Shown: positions 8,032 to 16,775, numbered from the stretch's first letter. The stretch: DNA of 64,000 nucleotides from Natrinema versiforme JCM 10478 (GCF_000337195.1 NZ_AOID01000029.1:62001-126000); one strand, 5' to 3'. Numbers and translations: made by a program. The notes: generated from the letters alone by a model not told the origin.

Positions 8032-8739
8032 ATGTCAGTACTAACCGAGTCCGCCGTCGGGCACGACGAACTCGCCGTGCTCAAACTCCTCGCACTCGAG
8101 GGCGGACTCGAGGGCGACGTCAAGATTTCCTGTTCTCGCCTCGCGGAACGCCTCGACGCGTCGAACCAGACCGCCTCGCGCCGACTGCAACGGCTCGAGA
8201 GCGCCGACCTGCTCGAACGCGACACGGTCAGCGACGGCCAGTGGGTCGCGATCACCGAGACCGGCGAGCAGACGCTCCACGCCGAGTACGAGGACTACCG
8301 CCGCATCTTCGAGACGGACTCCCGGATCTCCCTCGAGGGGACCGTCACCAGCGGCATGGGCGAGGGTCGCCACTACATCTCCCTGCCGGGCTATCAGCGC
8401 CAGTTCGAGGAGCGGCTGGGCTACGAGCCGTTCCCCGGCACGCTGAACGTCGACCTGCGCGAGGACAGCGTCCGCCGGCGCAGCGCCATGGCCTCGCTCG
8501 AGCCCGTCCCCATCGACGGCTGGGAGTCCGACGATCGGACCTACGGCCCCGCCGTCTGCTACCCGGCGACGATCGAGACGGCCGAGGGCGACACCTACGA
8601 CAACGCCTACACCATCGCCCCCGAACGAACCCACCACGACGACGACCAGCTCGAGGTCATCGCCCCCGACAAGCTCCGCGAGGAACTCGGCCTCGAGGAC
8701 GGCGATCACATCACCGTCTCGGTCGGTGATCGGGAATGA
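8032..8739 (+). CDS. ribK: CTP-dependent riboflavin kinase / transcriptional regulator (RbkR type)
   Basis: 235 aa. Residues 1-90 are a winged helix-turn-helix ([22 protein letters not shown]). Residues 95-235 are the archaeal CTP-dependent kinase, with [19 protein letters not shown], the [14 protein letters not shown] signature and a C-terminal [17 protein letters not shown]. It makes FMN from riboflavin. Start chosen at MSVLTES, about 25-30 nt after a TATA element, so the transcript is essentially leaderless; the upstream in-frame extension is not coding-like. A palindromic operator precedes the promoter. Overlaps ribB by 4 nt (ATGA), so FMN formation and precursor supply are coupled. Confidence 0.95.
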   Translation: MSVLTESAVGHDELAVLKLLALEGGLEGDVKISCSRLAERLDASNQTASRRLQRLESADLLERDTVSDGQWVAITETGEQTLHAEYEDYRRIFETDSRISLEGTVTSGMGEGRHYISLPGYQRQFEERLGYEPFPGTLNVDLREDSVRRRSAMASLEPVPIDGWESDDRTYGPAVCYPATIETAEGDTYDNAYTIAPERTHHDDDQLEVIAPDKLREELGLEDGDHITVSVGDRE

Positions 8740-9446
8740 CTGGTCACCACGCCGGCCCCCAGTCGAACGCCGAGGGGAGCGCCGCGGGATCGACGAACGC
8801 CGCGGGGGCGTTCGAGCACGCCCTCGAGTCGCTTCGCGCGGGCGAACCGATCCTCGTCCACGACGCGGCCGACCGCGAGGGGGAGACGGACCTGATCTAC
8901 CACGCCGACGCCGTCACGCCCGAGGCCGTTGCCCGACTTCGCAACGACGCCGGCGGACTGGTCTGTGTCGCGCTCGGCCACGACATCGCGGACGCGTTCG
9001 AGCTCCCGTTCTATTCGGAGGCCGTCGACCACCCCGCGACGGCCGATCACGAACTCGGCTATGACGACCGCTCGTCGTTCTCGCTGACGGTCAACCACCG
9101 CGACACCTACACCGGGATCACCGACGACGATCGGTCGACCACCATCCGAGCGCTCGGCGAAGCCGCCGCCACGCCCGAGACGACCGAGTTCGCCTCGGCG
9201 TTTCGGGTCCCCGGCCACGTCCACCTGCTCAAGGGCGCGCCAGACCTGCTGGCCCAGCGCGAGGGCCACACCGAACTCGGCCTCGCGCTGGCCGACGCCG
9301 CCGAACTCGCCCCCGCCGTCGTCGTCTGCGAAATGCTCGACGACGCCACCGGCGCGGCGCTCTCGCCGGCCGACGCCCGCGCCTACGCCGACCGCCATGG
9401 CTTCGCCTACCTCGAGGGCAGCGAGGTCCTCGAGCGGCTCGGCTAA
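8736..9446 (+). CDS. ribB: 3,4-dihydroxy-2-butanone-4-phosphate synthase
   Basis: 236 aa. Converts ribulose 5-phosphate to the four-carbon riboflavin precursor plus formate. [20 protein letters not shown] corresponds to the acidic metal/substrate loop. [25 protein letters not shown] is the conserved core that reads SVTVDHVxxxTGISAxDR in bacterial RibB, and [34 protein letters not shown] carries the catalytic His and HTE region. It is a stand-alone enzyme without a RibA domain. The N-terminal 25 residues are low-complexity Ala/Ser/Asn. Translationally coupled to ribK. Confidence 0.95.
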   Translation: MTGHHAGPQSNAEGSAAGSTNAAGAFEHALESLRAGEPILVHDAADREGETDLIYHADAVTPEAVARLRNDAGGLVCVALGHDIADAFELPFYSEAVDHPATADHELGYDDRSSFSLTVNHRDTYTGITDDDRSTTIRALGEAAATPETTEFASAFRVPGHVHLLKGAPDLLAQREGHTELGLALADAAELAPAVVVCEMLDDATGAALSPADARAYADRHGFAYLEGSEVLERLG

Positions 9447-9549
9447 CGATTTCTGCTGCCGTTGGGTTTTGGCCAGACCACCTGCGCTCATCGATCGACT
9501 CGAGTGGAACCGCGAACACTTAGTACAGTGGCTTGCAACAGTCCTGATC

Positions 9550-10485
9550 ATGGGATTCGACGAGATGGACGTCGACACGATCTGGATGGACGGCGAGTTC
9601 GTCGACTGGGACGACGCGGAGATTCACGTGTTGACCCACGGACTCCACTACGGATCGGGCGTCTTCGAGGGCGCGCGCTGTTACGACACCGACAACGGGC
9701 CGGCGCTGTTCCGCTGGGAGGAGCATCTGGACCGGCTCTTCCAGTCCGCCAAGCCCTACGAGATGGACATCGACTTCACGAAAGAAGAGCTCACTGCAGC
9801 GACCAAAGCGCTCATTCAGCGCCAAGAGCTTCCCTCCTGTTATATCCGCCCGATCGCCTACTACGGCTACAACTCGCTGGGCGTCAGTCCCAAAGACTGT
9901 CCCACTCGCACCGCCATCGCCGTCTGGCCGTGGGGTGCCTACCTCGGCGAGGATGCACTGGAAAACGGCATCGACGTGATGATCTCCTCGTGGCGGAAAC
10001 ACGCCTCGAGCCAGATCCCCACGAACGCGAAGACCTCCGGGCTCTACGTCAACAGCATGCTCGCGGGCGAGGAGGCCCGCCGGAACGGCTACGCGGAAGC
10101 GATCGTCCTCAACAAGGAGGGTAACGTCGCGGAAGGCCCCGGCGAGAACATCTTCCTCGTGCGCGACGGCGAACTCTTCACGCCCGGGCTCTCGGAGTCG
10201 ATTCTCGACGGCATCACCCGTGATTCCGTGATCCAGATCGCGGAGGATCTCGGCTACACCGTCCACGACAATGTCTCCATCTCGCGGGGCGAACTCAACA
10301 CGGCCGACGAACTGTTCTTTACCGGCTCCGCGGCCGAAGTCACGCCCATCCGCAAAGTCGACAACGTCGTCATCGGGAACGGCTCTCGCGGCCCCATCAC
10401 GGAAGAGATCCAGCAGAAATTCTTCGAAATTGTCGAGGAGGCCCCCGACGAATACGACGACTGGTTCGAGTACGTCGATATCTAA
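9550..10485 (+). CDS. ilvE: branched-chain amino acid aminotransferase
   Basis: 311 aa, fold-type IV PLP enzyme catalysing the last step of Leu, Ile and Val synthesis. VLTHGLHYGSGVFEGARCY is the family N-terminal signature. The PLP lysine lies in NAKTSGLYVNSMLA. NKEGNVAEGPGENIFLV and PGLSESILDGITRDSV are the phosphate-binding and substrate loops. FFTGSAAEVTPI is the C-terminal signature. The start is MGFDEMDVDTIWMDGEFV; a weak box A (CACTTAGTAC, about 30 nt upstream) supports a leaderless mRNA, whereas the longer open frame overlaps ribB. Length and motifs are normal. Confidence 0.96.
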   Translation: MGFDEMDVDTIWMDGEFVDWDDAEIHVLTHGLHYGSGVFEGARCYDTDNGPALFRWEEHLDRLFQSAKPYEMDIDFTKEELTAATKALIQRQELPSCYIRPIAYYGYNSLGVSPKDCPTRTAIAVWPWGAYLGEDALENGIDVMISSWRKHASSQIPTNAKTSGLYVNSMLAGEEARRNGYAEAIVLNKEGNVAEGPGENIFLVRDGELFTPGLSESILDGITRDSVIQIAEDLGYTVHDNVSISRGELNTADELFFTGSAAEVTPIRKVDNVVIGNGSRGPITEEIQQKFFEIVEEAPDEYDDWFEYVDI

Positions 10486-10592
10486 CCCCGCGGTCCCGAC
10501 AGCGACTCGATTTCGGACTCGCTCTCTGAACGGCCACGCGAGCCGCGTTGCTCTGTTCTTTCGTTTCTCGAGAAACTGCCGTTTGGCCGGGA

Positions 10593-10621
10593 GCGCGGTT
10601 CGCCTAAGCGGCGAACCGCGC
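10593..10621. repeat. 12-bp inverted repeat
   Basis: Arms GCGCGGTTCGCC and GGCGAACCGCGC flank a TAAGC loop, perfectly paired. It lies about 110 nt past the ilvE stop. Confidence 0.7.
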
Positions 10622-10709
10622 GACTCGGGGGAGGGCAGGCGGTTACCCACGTTTGCTGTTCCGCGAGCGAAGCCGCAGGCTGAGTGAGCGGGCCGATGAC
10701 TGATGTGGA

Positions 10710-10724
10710 GAGCGCGAAGCGCTC
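10710..10724. repeat. short palindrome GAGCGC-GAA-GCGCTC
   Basis: Perfect 6-bp arms with a GAA loop. The reverse complement of this 15-mer recurs inside the hairpin at 10785-10809, so the two are one repeat type in opposite orientation. Confidence 0.6.
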
Positions 10725-10759
10725 GGAACGGAAGGAAGAGTGCTTTTGATCGAAACTGA

Positions 10760-10778
10760 GCGGGATCAAAGATCCCGC
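10760..10778. repeat. 8-bp inverted repeat with AAA loop
   Basis: GCGGGATC-AAA-GATCCCGC, perfect pairing; directly precedes the next hairpin. Confidence 0.65.
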
Positions 10779-10784
10779 GAGGTC

Positions 10785-10809
10785 CAAAAGAGCGCTTCGC
10801 GCTCTTTTG
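10785..10809. terminator. 11-bp hairpin flanked by A4/T4
   Basis: Left arm CAAAAGAGCGC, loop TTC, right arm GCGCTCTTTTG. The arms end in A and T runs, so either strand would give a stem followed by four U residues, a bidirectional terminator-like shape between convergent genes. Confidence 0.5.
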
Positions 10810-10830
10810 AAGATTTTACCGAGGGACAGC

Positions 10831-10861
10831 GCGCTCGCGACAGGAATCCTGTCGCGAGCGC
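10831..10861. repeat. 31-bp near-continuous palindrome
   Basis: Arms GCGCTCGCGACAGGA and TCCTGTCGCGAGCGC are separated by a single A, a perfect 15-bp inverted repeat with virtually no loop. It lies 28 nt beyond the stop of the minus-strand DUF502 gene. Confidence 0.7.
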
Positions 10862-10888
10862 GCCAGACCGCAGCGTAAAATTTCGTCC

Positions 10889-11578
10889 TTAGTCGTCGTC
10901 CGACCCCGTCGTCTTCGCCTCGTCGATCACGTCGATCGAAACGCCGGCGTCCATGCCCCGGCGGTTGGCGTCGCCGAAGCCGGCACTGAGGACGCGGGTC
11001 AGCGCGTCTTCGACGTCTTCGTCGAGTTCCGTGATCCGGTCGGACTCGACCTCGATGACGTAGCCGGTGGTGATGTTCGGCGACGTGGGCAGGAAGAGCA
11101 CCTCGCGGCCGTCGCTGGTCACTTTGCCCGTTTTGAACGCCGTCATCCGGAGGCCTTGCCACGTCTCGAGTTTGACCGGCTTCTGGAGCGATTCCTGCTC
11201 GCCGAAGGCGGTCTCGGCGGCCATTTTCGAGGCGTTGTAGACGACGCGGATGACGGGAACGCGGTTCGCGACGTTGTCGACGAGGCGTTCGACGAGCCCG
11301 CCGACGGTCGTCCGCATGAGGTAGCCGACCGAGAACGTGAGAATGATGAAGACGGTCAGGGCGACGATCACCCGCAGAAACTGGGCGACTTGCTCGCGCG
11401 TCTGGACGGCTTGCTCGCTTTGGCCGCCGATAAACGCCGTCAGCGCTTCCGGCTTGAGAATGAGGCCGGGCGTGAGACCGGCGACGAGGCCGTAGAGCCA
11501 GTAGATCGCGTAGAGCGTGATGAGGATCGGGACCAGAACGATGAGCCCACTCGCGAAATCCCGCTTCCACGAAGCCAT
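10889..11578 (-). CDS. DUF502 family membrane protein
   Basis: 229 aa. Two membrane helices (about 10-35 and 65-92) are followed by a soluble half containing NRVPVIRVVYNASKMAAETAF and KTGKVTSDGREVLFLPTSPNITTGYVIEV, the signature layout of DUF502 proteins, whose function is unknown. The C-terminus is acidic (GSDDD). It stands alone, convergent with ilvE and divergent from the MFS gene, with about 145 bp of shared upstream DNA. The start MASWKRDFASG is the usual family N-terminus. Confidence 0.9.
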   Translation of the reverse strand: MASWKRDFASGLIVLVPILITLYAIYWLYGLVAGLTPGLILKPEALTAFIGGQSEQAVQTREQVAQFLRVIVALTVFIILTFSVGYLMRTTVGGLVERLVDNVANRVPVIRVVYNASKMAAETAFGEQESLQKPVKLETWQGLRMTAFKTGKVTSDGREVLFLPTSPNITTGYVIEVESDRITELDEDVEDALTRVLSAGFGDANRRGMDAGVSIDVIDEAKTTGSDDD

Positions 11579-11722
11579 GTCCTGGACCTCACACTACTGG
11601 CTAATGAGCGCTTCCCTTTGTCGTATCCGTCCGGGAGTCGCCCGCGGACTCGAGGCGCGGCGGTCCGGCTGCGACGCTCCGACAGACCAAATTTCAAGTC
11701 GATTCGGTGTGGACAGCGGTGT

Positions 11723-13099
11723 ATGAGCCTCGAGCAGGACCGATCGGGCGAGTCGGCCGATCCGCTGGACCCGTTCCGGCAGTTCGTCGCGCTCGAGCGC
11801 GACGTGCTCGTCCTCTCGGCGGCGATGTTCGCGTTCAGTCTCGGCTTTCAGATGACCAATCGGTACATGGCCGAGTACATGTCGGCGCTGGGCGCGTCGG
11901 CGGTCGTCATCGGCCTGTTCGGTTCCTTTGGGAACATCATCAGCGCCGTCTACCCCTATCCCGGCGGGGCGATTTCGGATCGAATCGGGTCGCGGTACGC
12001 GCTGACCGCCTTCGGTCTCTGCTCGACGGTCGGCTTCGGGATCTGGCTGGTCGCCCCCGCGTTCGCGGATGTCTCGATCGGGTCGACGTCGCTCGCGGTC
12101 GTCTTGCTCTTCGTCGGCCTGCTCCTCGCGCAGGCGTGGAAATCCTTCGGCCTCGGGGCGACCTTCGCGATCGTCAAGCAGGCAGTGGCCCCCTCGCAAC
12201 TGGCGGCCGGCTTTGCGAGCACCGAGACGTTCCGCCGGACCGCCTTTCTCATCGGTCCGCTGTTGGCCGCCGCGCTCTTCTATCCGTTCGGCTCGAGCGA
12301 CGGGGATATTCTCACCGCCTTTCAGCTAATTCTGCTCGTCGCCGTCGTCTTCGGCGTTCTCGGCACGCTCGTCCAGCACGTTCTCTACAGGCCGGACGAG
12401 GACGGCGTCGGCAAGGAGTTCGAGGGCGTCTCGCAGTTGGTCGCCGATCTCCGGGCGATGCCCGCGGAACTCCGCCCGCTGCTCGTGGGCGATACCCTCG
12501 TCCGCTTTGCCAACGGGATGGTCTACGTCTTCTTCGTCATCGTCGTCACCCGGTTTCTCGAGGTGGGACTCACGCTGTCCGTGCCGGCGATCGGGACCGT
12601 CGATCTCTCGCCGCAGTCGTACTTCGGCGTGTTGCTGGGGATCGAGATGCTCGTCGCCCTGCTGACGATGATCCCGGTCGCCAAGGCCGCCGAGCGGGTC
12701 GGGCTCAAACCGGTCGTCGCGCTCGGCTTTGCGGTCTACGCGATCTTTCCGATCCTCCTGATCAACGCGCCGGACAATGCGGCCGTCCTCGCGGCCCTCT
12801 TTGCCTTCTCCGGGCTCCGGTTCGCGGGGTTGCCCGCCCACAAGGCGTTGATCGTCGGTCCGGCCGAGCAGGGTGCCGGCGGTCGCGTGACCGGCGCGTA
12901 CTACCTCCTGCGAAACCTGATCGTCATCCCGAGTGCCGCCCTCGGCGGTCTCCTCTGGGACGGCGTGTCGAACCCGCTGACCGGCACCGAGGTGTTCGCC
13001 GGCGATCCGATCGTCGCGTTCAGTCTCGCGACCGGGATCGGACTGCTCGGCACGGCCTACTTCCTGCTGTTCGGCAAGGAGTTCGCGGCGTATCAGTAA
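11723..13099 (+). CDS. MFS family transporter
   Basis: 458 aa with about 12 predicted membrane helices. The motif-A region AVYPYPGGAISDRIGSRYALTAFG follows helix 2, and a second-half repeat AKAAERVGLKPVVALGF follows helix 8, typical of the major facilitator superfamily. The cytoplasmic N-terminus is short and acidic. Start chosen at MSLEQDRSG; the longer open frame overlaps the divergent DUF502 gene and is not coding. No neighbouring catabolic genes point to a substrate. A drug/efflux-type permease is as likely as a nutrient porter. Confidence 0.88.
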   Translation: MSLEQDRSGESADPLDPFRQFVALERDVLVLSAAMFAFSLGFQMTNRYMAEYMSALGASAVVIGLFGSFGNIISAVYPYPGGAISDRIGSRYALTAFGLCSTVGFGIWLVAPAFADVSIGSTSLAVVLLFVGLLLAQAWKSFGLGATFAIVKQAVAPSQLAAGFASTETFRRTAFLIGPLLAAALFYPFGSSDGDILTAFQLILLVAVVFGVLGTLVQHVLYRPDEDGVGKEFEGVSQLVADLRAMPAELRPLLVGDTLVRFANGMVYVFFVIVVTRFLEVGLTLSVPAIGTVDLSPQSYFGVLLGIEMLVALLTMIPVAKAAERVGLKPVVALGFAVYAIFPILLINAPDNAAVLAALFAFSGLRFAGLPAHKALIVGPAEQGAGGRVTGAYYLLRNLIVIPSAALGGLLWDGVSNPLTGTEVFAGDPIVAFSLATGIGLLGTAYFLLFGKEFAAYQ

Positions 13100-13126
13100 C
13101 CGCCGAATTCGTCTCGATCGGCGTGA

Positions 13127-14659
13127 TTACGGGAGGAACAGCCGGTAGTAGTACGGACTCACGAACCCCTCGATCAGGGCCGCGATCGCCAGCAGAATCC
13201 CGATGCCGACGAGCACCCAGAACGCCCGCTCGAGCGCGTCCGCGAAGTCCGTTCGTCCCGCGCGACCGCGCCACGTCCGCCACGCGGTGACGCCGACGGA
13301 GATCCCGAGCGCGCTGGCGATGAGGATCGCCGGAATCTCGATGATGCCGTGGGGGACGACGAAGGCGGCGAGTTCGGCCGGATCGACCTCGAGGCGGGCG
13401 GTGATTCCCAGCGCGATGCCGTTGAACAGCACGGAAACGATCGCCGGGAGCACGAACGCGACGCCGCCGTAGGCCGTCGTGATCGCGACCAGCCAGTTGT
13501 TGCCGAACAACTCGAGTGCGAATGTCGGAGGAAATATTCCCTCGAGCCGGGTTGTGATCGACGCGCTGAACGTGCCGGCAAAGGGGTCGGCGGCCGCCCA
13601 GCCCATCCAGAAGCCGAAGAGCCCGATGGCGAGGACGAGCGCGTGGGTCGCCGGGGTGGCCCGGACATACGAGCCAAGTTCGGCCCAGCCGCGCCGGAGT
13701 CCGGCCCGGAACTGAGCGCGAAGGGAGCGGGCCGGCGGCTCCGGCGGTGTCAATCGATCCCGGTAGCCGCAGTAGACGGCCGTCTTCAGCAGGTCCAGCG
13801 CCGGGAAGACGAGTAGGGCCGAGAGCAGTGACCCGAGCGTGACGACGTCGACGAGCGAGAGCAACCCGGTGACCGTCGACAGGGCGATCATCGCGAGGAT
13901 CGCCATGGCGTAGTAAAAGACGGCCTCGACCGGCTGTGCGCGAACGAAGCCGGCGGCGCTGCGCAGGGAGCCGAAGACGCCCGCGTCGTCGACGACGATC
14001 GCGACCGGTGCGAACGCGAACACCGCTCGGATACCGAGAAGGAGAACGATCGTGAGAAGGCCCGCAAACAGGACGACCGGAACGGAGAGGAGCGCCGAGC
14101 CGGTTCCCAGCGAGATCGCGCCGGCGAGCAGCGCCGCCCCGATACCGACGGTGACGAGGACGACGGTCCAACACAGCAACTCGAGGACGAAGAGACCGAG
14201 AAACCGCAGCCAGTAGCGTCGCGCCCCATCGAACGCGGCGAGGAGTCCGCGATTGTCACGCAGCCGGCTGTAACAGGCCGAGAGCTGTCCCGCGGCGACG
14301 GCGGCCGAAAGCAACGCGAACAGCACCACGCTCGCGCCAATCGTGACCACAGCGAGGATACCGAGCGGGAGCGTCAGGAGTTGATCGAAGACCGGTTCGA
14401 GGCCGCTGGCCCACGATTCGACCGCTTCGGGGTCGGCGTTCGGATCGGTCGGGGGCGACTCGAGGTCGGCCAGCGCCGTCCGGATCGTGTCCAGACGGCC
14501 GGTCGCCGCCAGAAAGAGGTAGGCGACGGCGATCCCGGCGAACGGGACGACGCGAACGATCGCGGTGATCGCGACGCCGAGGGCGTACACGGGCAGGAGG
14601 TCGCCGGGTCGGCGGCGAAGGACGGCGACCACGGCGGCGACGAAATCGGAGAGAGCCAT
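13127..14659 (-). CDS. SpoIIM-like stage II sporulation protein M family membrane protein
   Basis: 510 aa with about 10-11 membrane segments. The N-terminal half (1-300) is a polytopic region with AFAPVAIVVDDAGVFGSLRSAAGFVR, a conserved haloarchaeal membrane module. The C-terminal part from about residue 320 has the SpoIIM (DUF95) pattern, with NNWLVAITTAYGGVAFVLPAIVSVLFNGIALG and FVVPHGIIEIPAILIASALG. Archaea do not sporulate; related proteins may act in membrane remodelling or as channel-like proteins. Convergent with the MFS gene, with a 27-nt gap. Confidence 0.8.
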   Translation of the reverse strand: MALSDFVAAVVAVLRRRPGDLLPVYALGVAITAIVRVVPFAGIAVAYLFLAATGRLDTIRTALADLESPPTDPNADPEAVESWASGLEPVFDQLLTLPLGILAVVTIGASVVLFALLSAAVAAGQLSACYSRLRDNRGLLAAFDGARRYWLRFLGLFVLELLCWTVVLVTVGIGAALLAGAISLGTGSALLSVPVVLFAGLLTIVLLLGIRAVFAFAPVAIVVDDAGVFGSLRSAAGFVRAQPVEAVFYYAMAILAMIALSTVTGLLSLVDVVTLGSLLSALLVFPALDLLKTAVYCGYRDRLTPPEPPARSLRAQFRAGLRRGWAELGSYVRATPATHALVLAIGLFGFWMGWAAADPFAGTFSASITTRLEGIFPPTFALELFGNNWLVAITTAYGGVAFVLPAIVSVLFNGIALGITARLEVDPAELAAFVVPHGIIEIPAILIASALGISVGVTAWRTWRGRAGRTDFADALERAFWVLVGIGILLAIAALIEGFVSPYYYRLFLP

Positions 14660-14788
14660 ACCGACCGTTGGATCGCCTGTAAGTTAAATGAACGCTCTTC
14701 GCACACGTAACATCGACCGAGAGCATCCGGCGGTCCGCGTCTAATTGACGGCTCGAGACTTACGTCGATCGGCGGCGTAGGGCCGCGT

Positions 14789-15931
14789 ATGGTCACTACG
14801 ATCGACGCTGACCGGCTCGCGGAATTGCAAGACGACGACGCGGACTTCGTCCTCGTCGACACCCGCCCCGCGGACAGCTACGAGTCGTGGCACATCTCCG
14901 GGGCGGTCCATTTCCCCTTCGGCCCCGAGGAGGAACTCGACGGTCGCCTCGCGGACCTTCGGGAGACCGTCGGCGACGCCGACCGCGTGATCACCGTCTG
15001 TGCGAAGGGTCTCTCCTCGGGCAACCTCGCGACGCGCCTTGAGTCGGCGACCGACGAGTACGACGTCGGGACCGTCGACGGCGGGATGAAAGGCTGGAGC
15101 GGGGTCTACGACTGCGTCGAGATCAACCTCGGGGACGGGCTGACGATCATCCAGATCCAGCGCCGCGCGAAGGGCTGTCTGGGGTACGTCGTCGGCTGTG
15201 AATCCACGGGCGAAGCCGTCGTCGTCGATCCCACCGCGGACACCGATGAATACGCGATTGCGGCCGAGGCGGCTGGCCTCACTGTCACGGGCATCATCGA
15301 CACGCACGTCCACGCCGACCACGTCTCCGGCGGTCGCCAGTTGGCCGACGACCTCGAGGTGCCGTACTACCTCGGCGAACGCGCGAGCGAGCGCGGTGTC
15401 GAGTACGAGTACACGCCCCTCGAGCGCAACGAGGTGCTGGCGGTCGGCGAGCGCGAACTCAAGGCGCTGTTCGCGCCGGGTCACACGACCGAGATGCTCG
15501 CCCTCTTGGTAGACGATCGGGCGGTACTAACCGCCGACACGCTGCACGTCGATTCGACGGGGCGAACGGAACTCGAGTTTAGCCACGACGAGGGCGAAGA
15601 AGGAGCCAGACTACTCTACGAGACGCTCCACCGAACGATTCTTACCGAGCCCGAGAGCGTCGCGGTGTTGCCGGGTCACGTGACGGTCACCGCCGACGGC
15701 GAGTTTGAACACGGCGCGCCCGGCGAGCCGATTCGAACGACGATCCGCGAGGCCCGGACCGGGATCGATCTGCTCGGGCTCGCGGAAGACGAGTTCGTCG
15801 ACCGCATGGCCGACGCCGGCGAGACGCCCTCGAACTACGAGGCGATCATCGACTACAACCGCGGCGTCCGCCAACTGCCGCCCGAGGAACGCGTCGAACT
15901 CGAGTTGGGCCCGAACAACTGTTCGGCGTGA
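14789..15931 (+). CDS. rhodanese - persulfide dioxygenase-like MBL fusion
   Basis: 380 aa. Residues 1-105 are a rhodanese domain (DFVLVDTRPADSYESWHISGA) with active-site Cys in ITVCAKGLSSG. Residues 115-380 are a metallo-beta-lactamase fold with the THVHADHVSGG metal motif, LFAPGHTTEML, TADTLHVD and VLPGH, as in ETHE1/glyoxalase-II-like persulfide dioxygenases. It probably oxidises glutathione-like or protein persulfide and moves sulfane sulfur. The rhodanese sits at the N-terminus, whereas many bacterial fusions carry it at the C-terminus. Monocistronic, divergent from the SpoIIM-like gene. Substrate thiol in this organism unknown. Confidence 0.88.
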   Translation: MVTTIDADRLAELQDDDADFVLVDTRPADSYESWHISGAVHFPFGPEEELDGRLADLRETVGDADRVITVCAKGLSSGNLATRLESATDEYDVGTVDGGMKGWSGVYDCVEINLGDGLTIIQIQRRAKGCLGYVVGCESTGEAVVVDPTADTDEYAIAAEAAGLTVTGIIDTHVHADHVSGGRQLADDLEVPYYLGERASERGVEYEYTPLERNEVLAVGERELKALFAPGHTTEMLALLVDDRAVLTADTLHVDSTGRTELEFSHDEGEEGARLLYETLHRTILTEPESVAVLPGHVTVTADGEFEHGAPGEPIRTTIREARTGIDLLGLAEDEFVDRMADAGETPSNYEAIIDYNRGVRQLPPEERVELELGPNNCSA

Positions 15932-15975
15932 GGTAACCGGGTTCAGAGCAGCCCACTGGCAGGACTCGCGTCAGC

Positions 15976-16146
15976 CTACCGCTTCGCGCCGGCGACGCCG
16001 CTGCCGATCGCCGCGCCGCAGTCGTTGCACGCGACGAGATAGAACCGCTTCGACGCCGCAAAGAAGCCGGTCGTGGCGTCCATTTCGACGAACTCGACGT
16101 CGGTCTTCTCCGAGAGGGTCGCGTCGCATTCGGGGCAGTGGACCAT
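15976..16146 (-). CDS. small CxxC zinc-finger protein (twin A)
   Basis: 56 aa. Four cysteines in two CxxC knuckles (C4, C7, C40, C43) should bind one zinc. KRFY precedes the second knuckle and the protein ends IGSGVAGAKR. It is a paralogue of the gene immediately upstream: the cysteine spacing is identical and the ASKRFY and GSGVAGAK blocks are shared, so the pair arose by tandem duplication. ATG chosen at MVHCPEC. Function unknown; mini zinc-finger proteins are numerous in haloarchaea. Confidence 0.8.
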   Translation of the reverse strand: MVHCPECDATLSEKTDVEFVEMDATTGFFAASKRFYLVACNDCGAAIGSGVAGAKR

Positions 16147-16183
16147 ACGCGCAGTTATGATAGCGGTACTATATTTCTTGTCC

Positions 16184-16378
16184 TCACACTGCGCCGCCTC
16201 CGGCCCCACCGGCTTTCGCGCCGGCGACGCCGCTGCCGATCGTCGTGCCACACGCGGCACACGACGCCGTATAGAAGCGTTTGGACGCCGCGATGAACCC
16301 CATCTCCGCGTCGGTTTCTGTGAAGTCGATGTCGGCGGCCTCGGTGAGGGTCGTTCCGCAGTCAGGGCAGTGGACCAT
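16184..16378 (-). CDS. small CxxC zinc-finger protein (twin B)
   Basis: 64 aa, paralogue of the downstream 56-aa protein with cysteines at the same places (C4, C7, C40, C43) and the same ASKRFY and IGSGVAGAK blocks. It differs by a Gly/Ala-rich tail (AGGAGGGAV). The two genes are 37 nt apart and may share a transcript. A zinc ribbon role in nucleic-acid or protein binding is plausible but unproven. Confidence 0.8.
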   Translation of the reverse strand: MVHCPDCGTTLTEAADIDFTETDAEMGFIAASKRFYTASCAACGTTIGSGVAGAKAGGAGGGAV

Positions 16379-16451
16379 AGCGATCGAATGTGGTGCCTGC
16401 CTGAAATTTGTTGTCCACGTTCCACATCCGAACCGACTGCCTCGGAATCGA

Positions 16452-16775
16452 TCACCGCGAGTACGTCTCGAGACGGCGGATCTCCCCCGCCGACAGGTCG
16501 AAGAAGTCAGCAAACTCGAATAACGCCGCTCCGTCATCGATCACGCGGCCGCGAACCGCGACCCGGTCGGCCTCGGCGATCACCGACTCGAGGTCGTGGT
16601 CCGTGTCCGGGTTCGGCCGTTCCGTTCGCATGAAATCGATGAACGCCGCGCGGTCCTCGAACGTCCGGTCGGGTCGATGCTGGACGAACTCGGGCGAGAG
16701 GAGCGCCTCGAGCGTCTCGTAATCGTGATCGTCGAGCGCGTCGTAGTATCGCCGGACAAGAGCGGCCGAATCCAT
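16452..16775 (-). CDS. SnoaL/NTF2-like domain protein
   Basis: 107 aa. The pattern ALVRRYYDALDDHDYETLEALLSPEFVQHRPDRTFEDRAAFIDFM is the helix-helix-strand opening of the SnoaL/NTF2-like cone fold, and later strands follow (RVAVRGRVIDDGAALFEFADFFDLSAGEIRRLETYSR). Members are small isomerases, cyclases or ligand-binding proteins; the sequence does not say which. The start MDSAALV is the only good ATG. Lies upstream of the twin zinc-finger genes on the same strand. Confidence 0.78.
   Translation of the reverse strand: MDSAALVRRYYDALDDHDYETLEALLSPEFVQHRPDRTFEDRAAFIDFMRTERPNPDTDHDLESVIAEADRVAVRGRVIDDGAALFEFADFFDLSAGEIRRLETYSR

Larger units (their letters stand above)
10486..10888. other. intergenic palindrome cluster between convergent genes
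   Basis: No gene. This interval between ilvE and the DUF502 gene carries at least five strong inverted repeats, listed separately. Such structures could end transcription from both sides or be REP-like repeats. Confidence 0.6.

Noticed and set aside
9520-10650. Minus-strand frame of 376 codons
   Set aside because: Antisense to ilvE; no recognisable motif and skewed composition.
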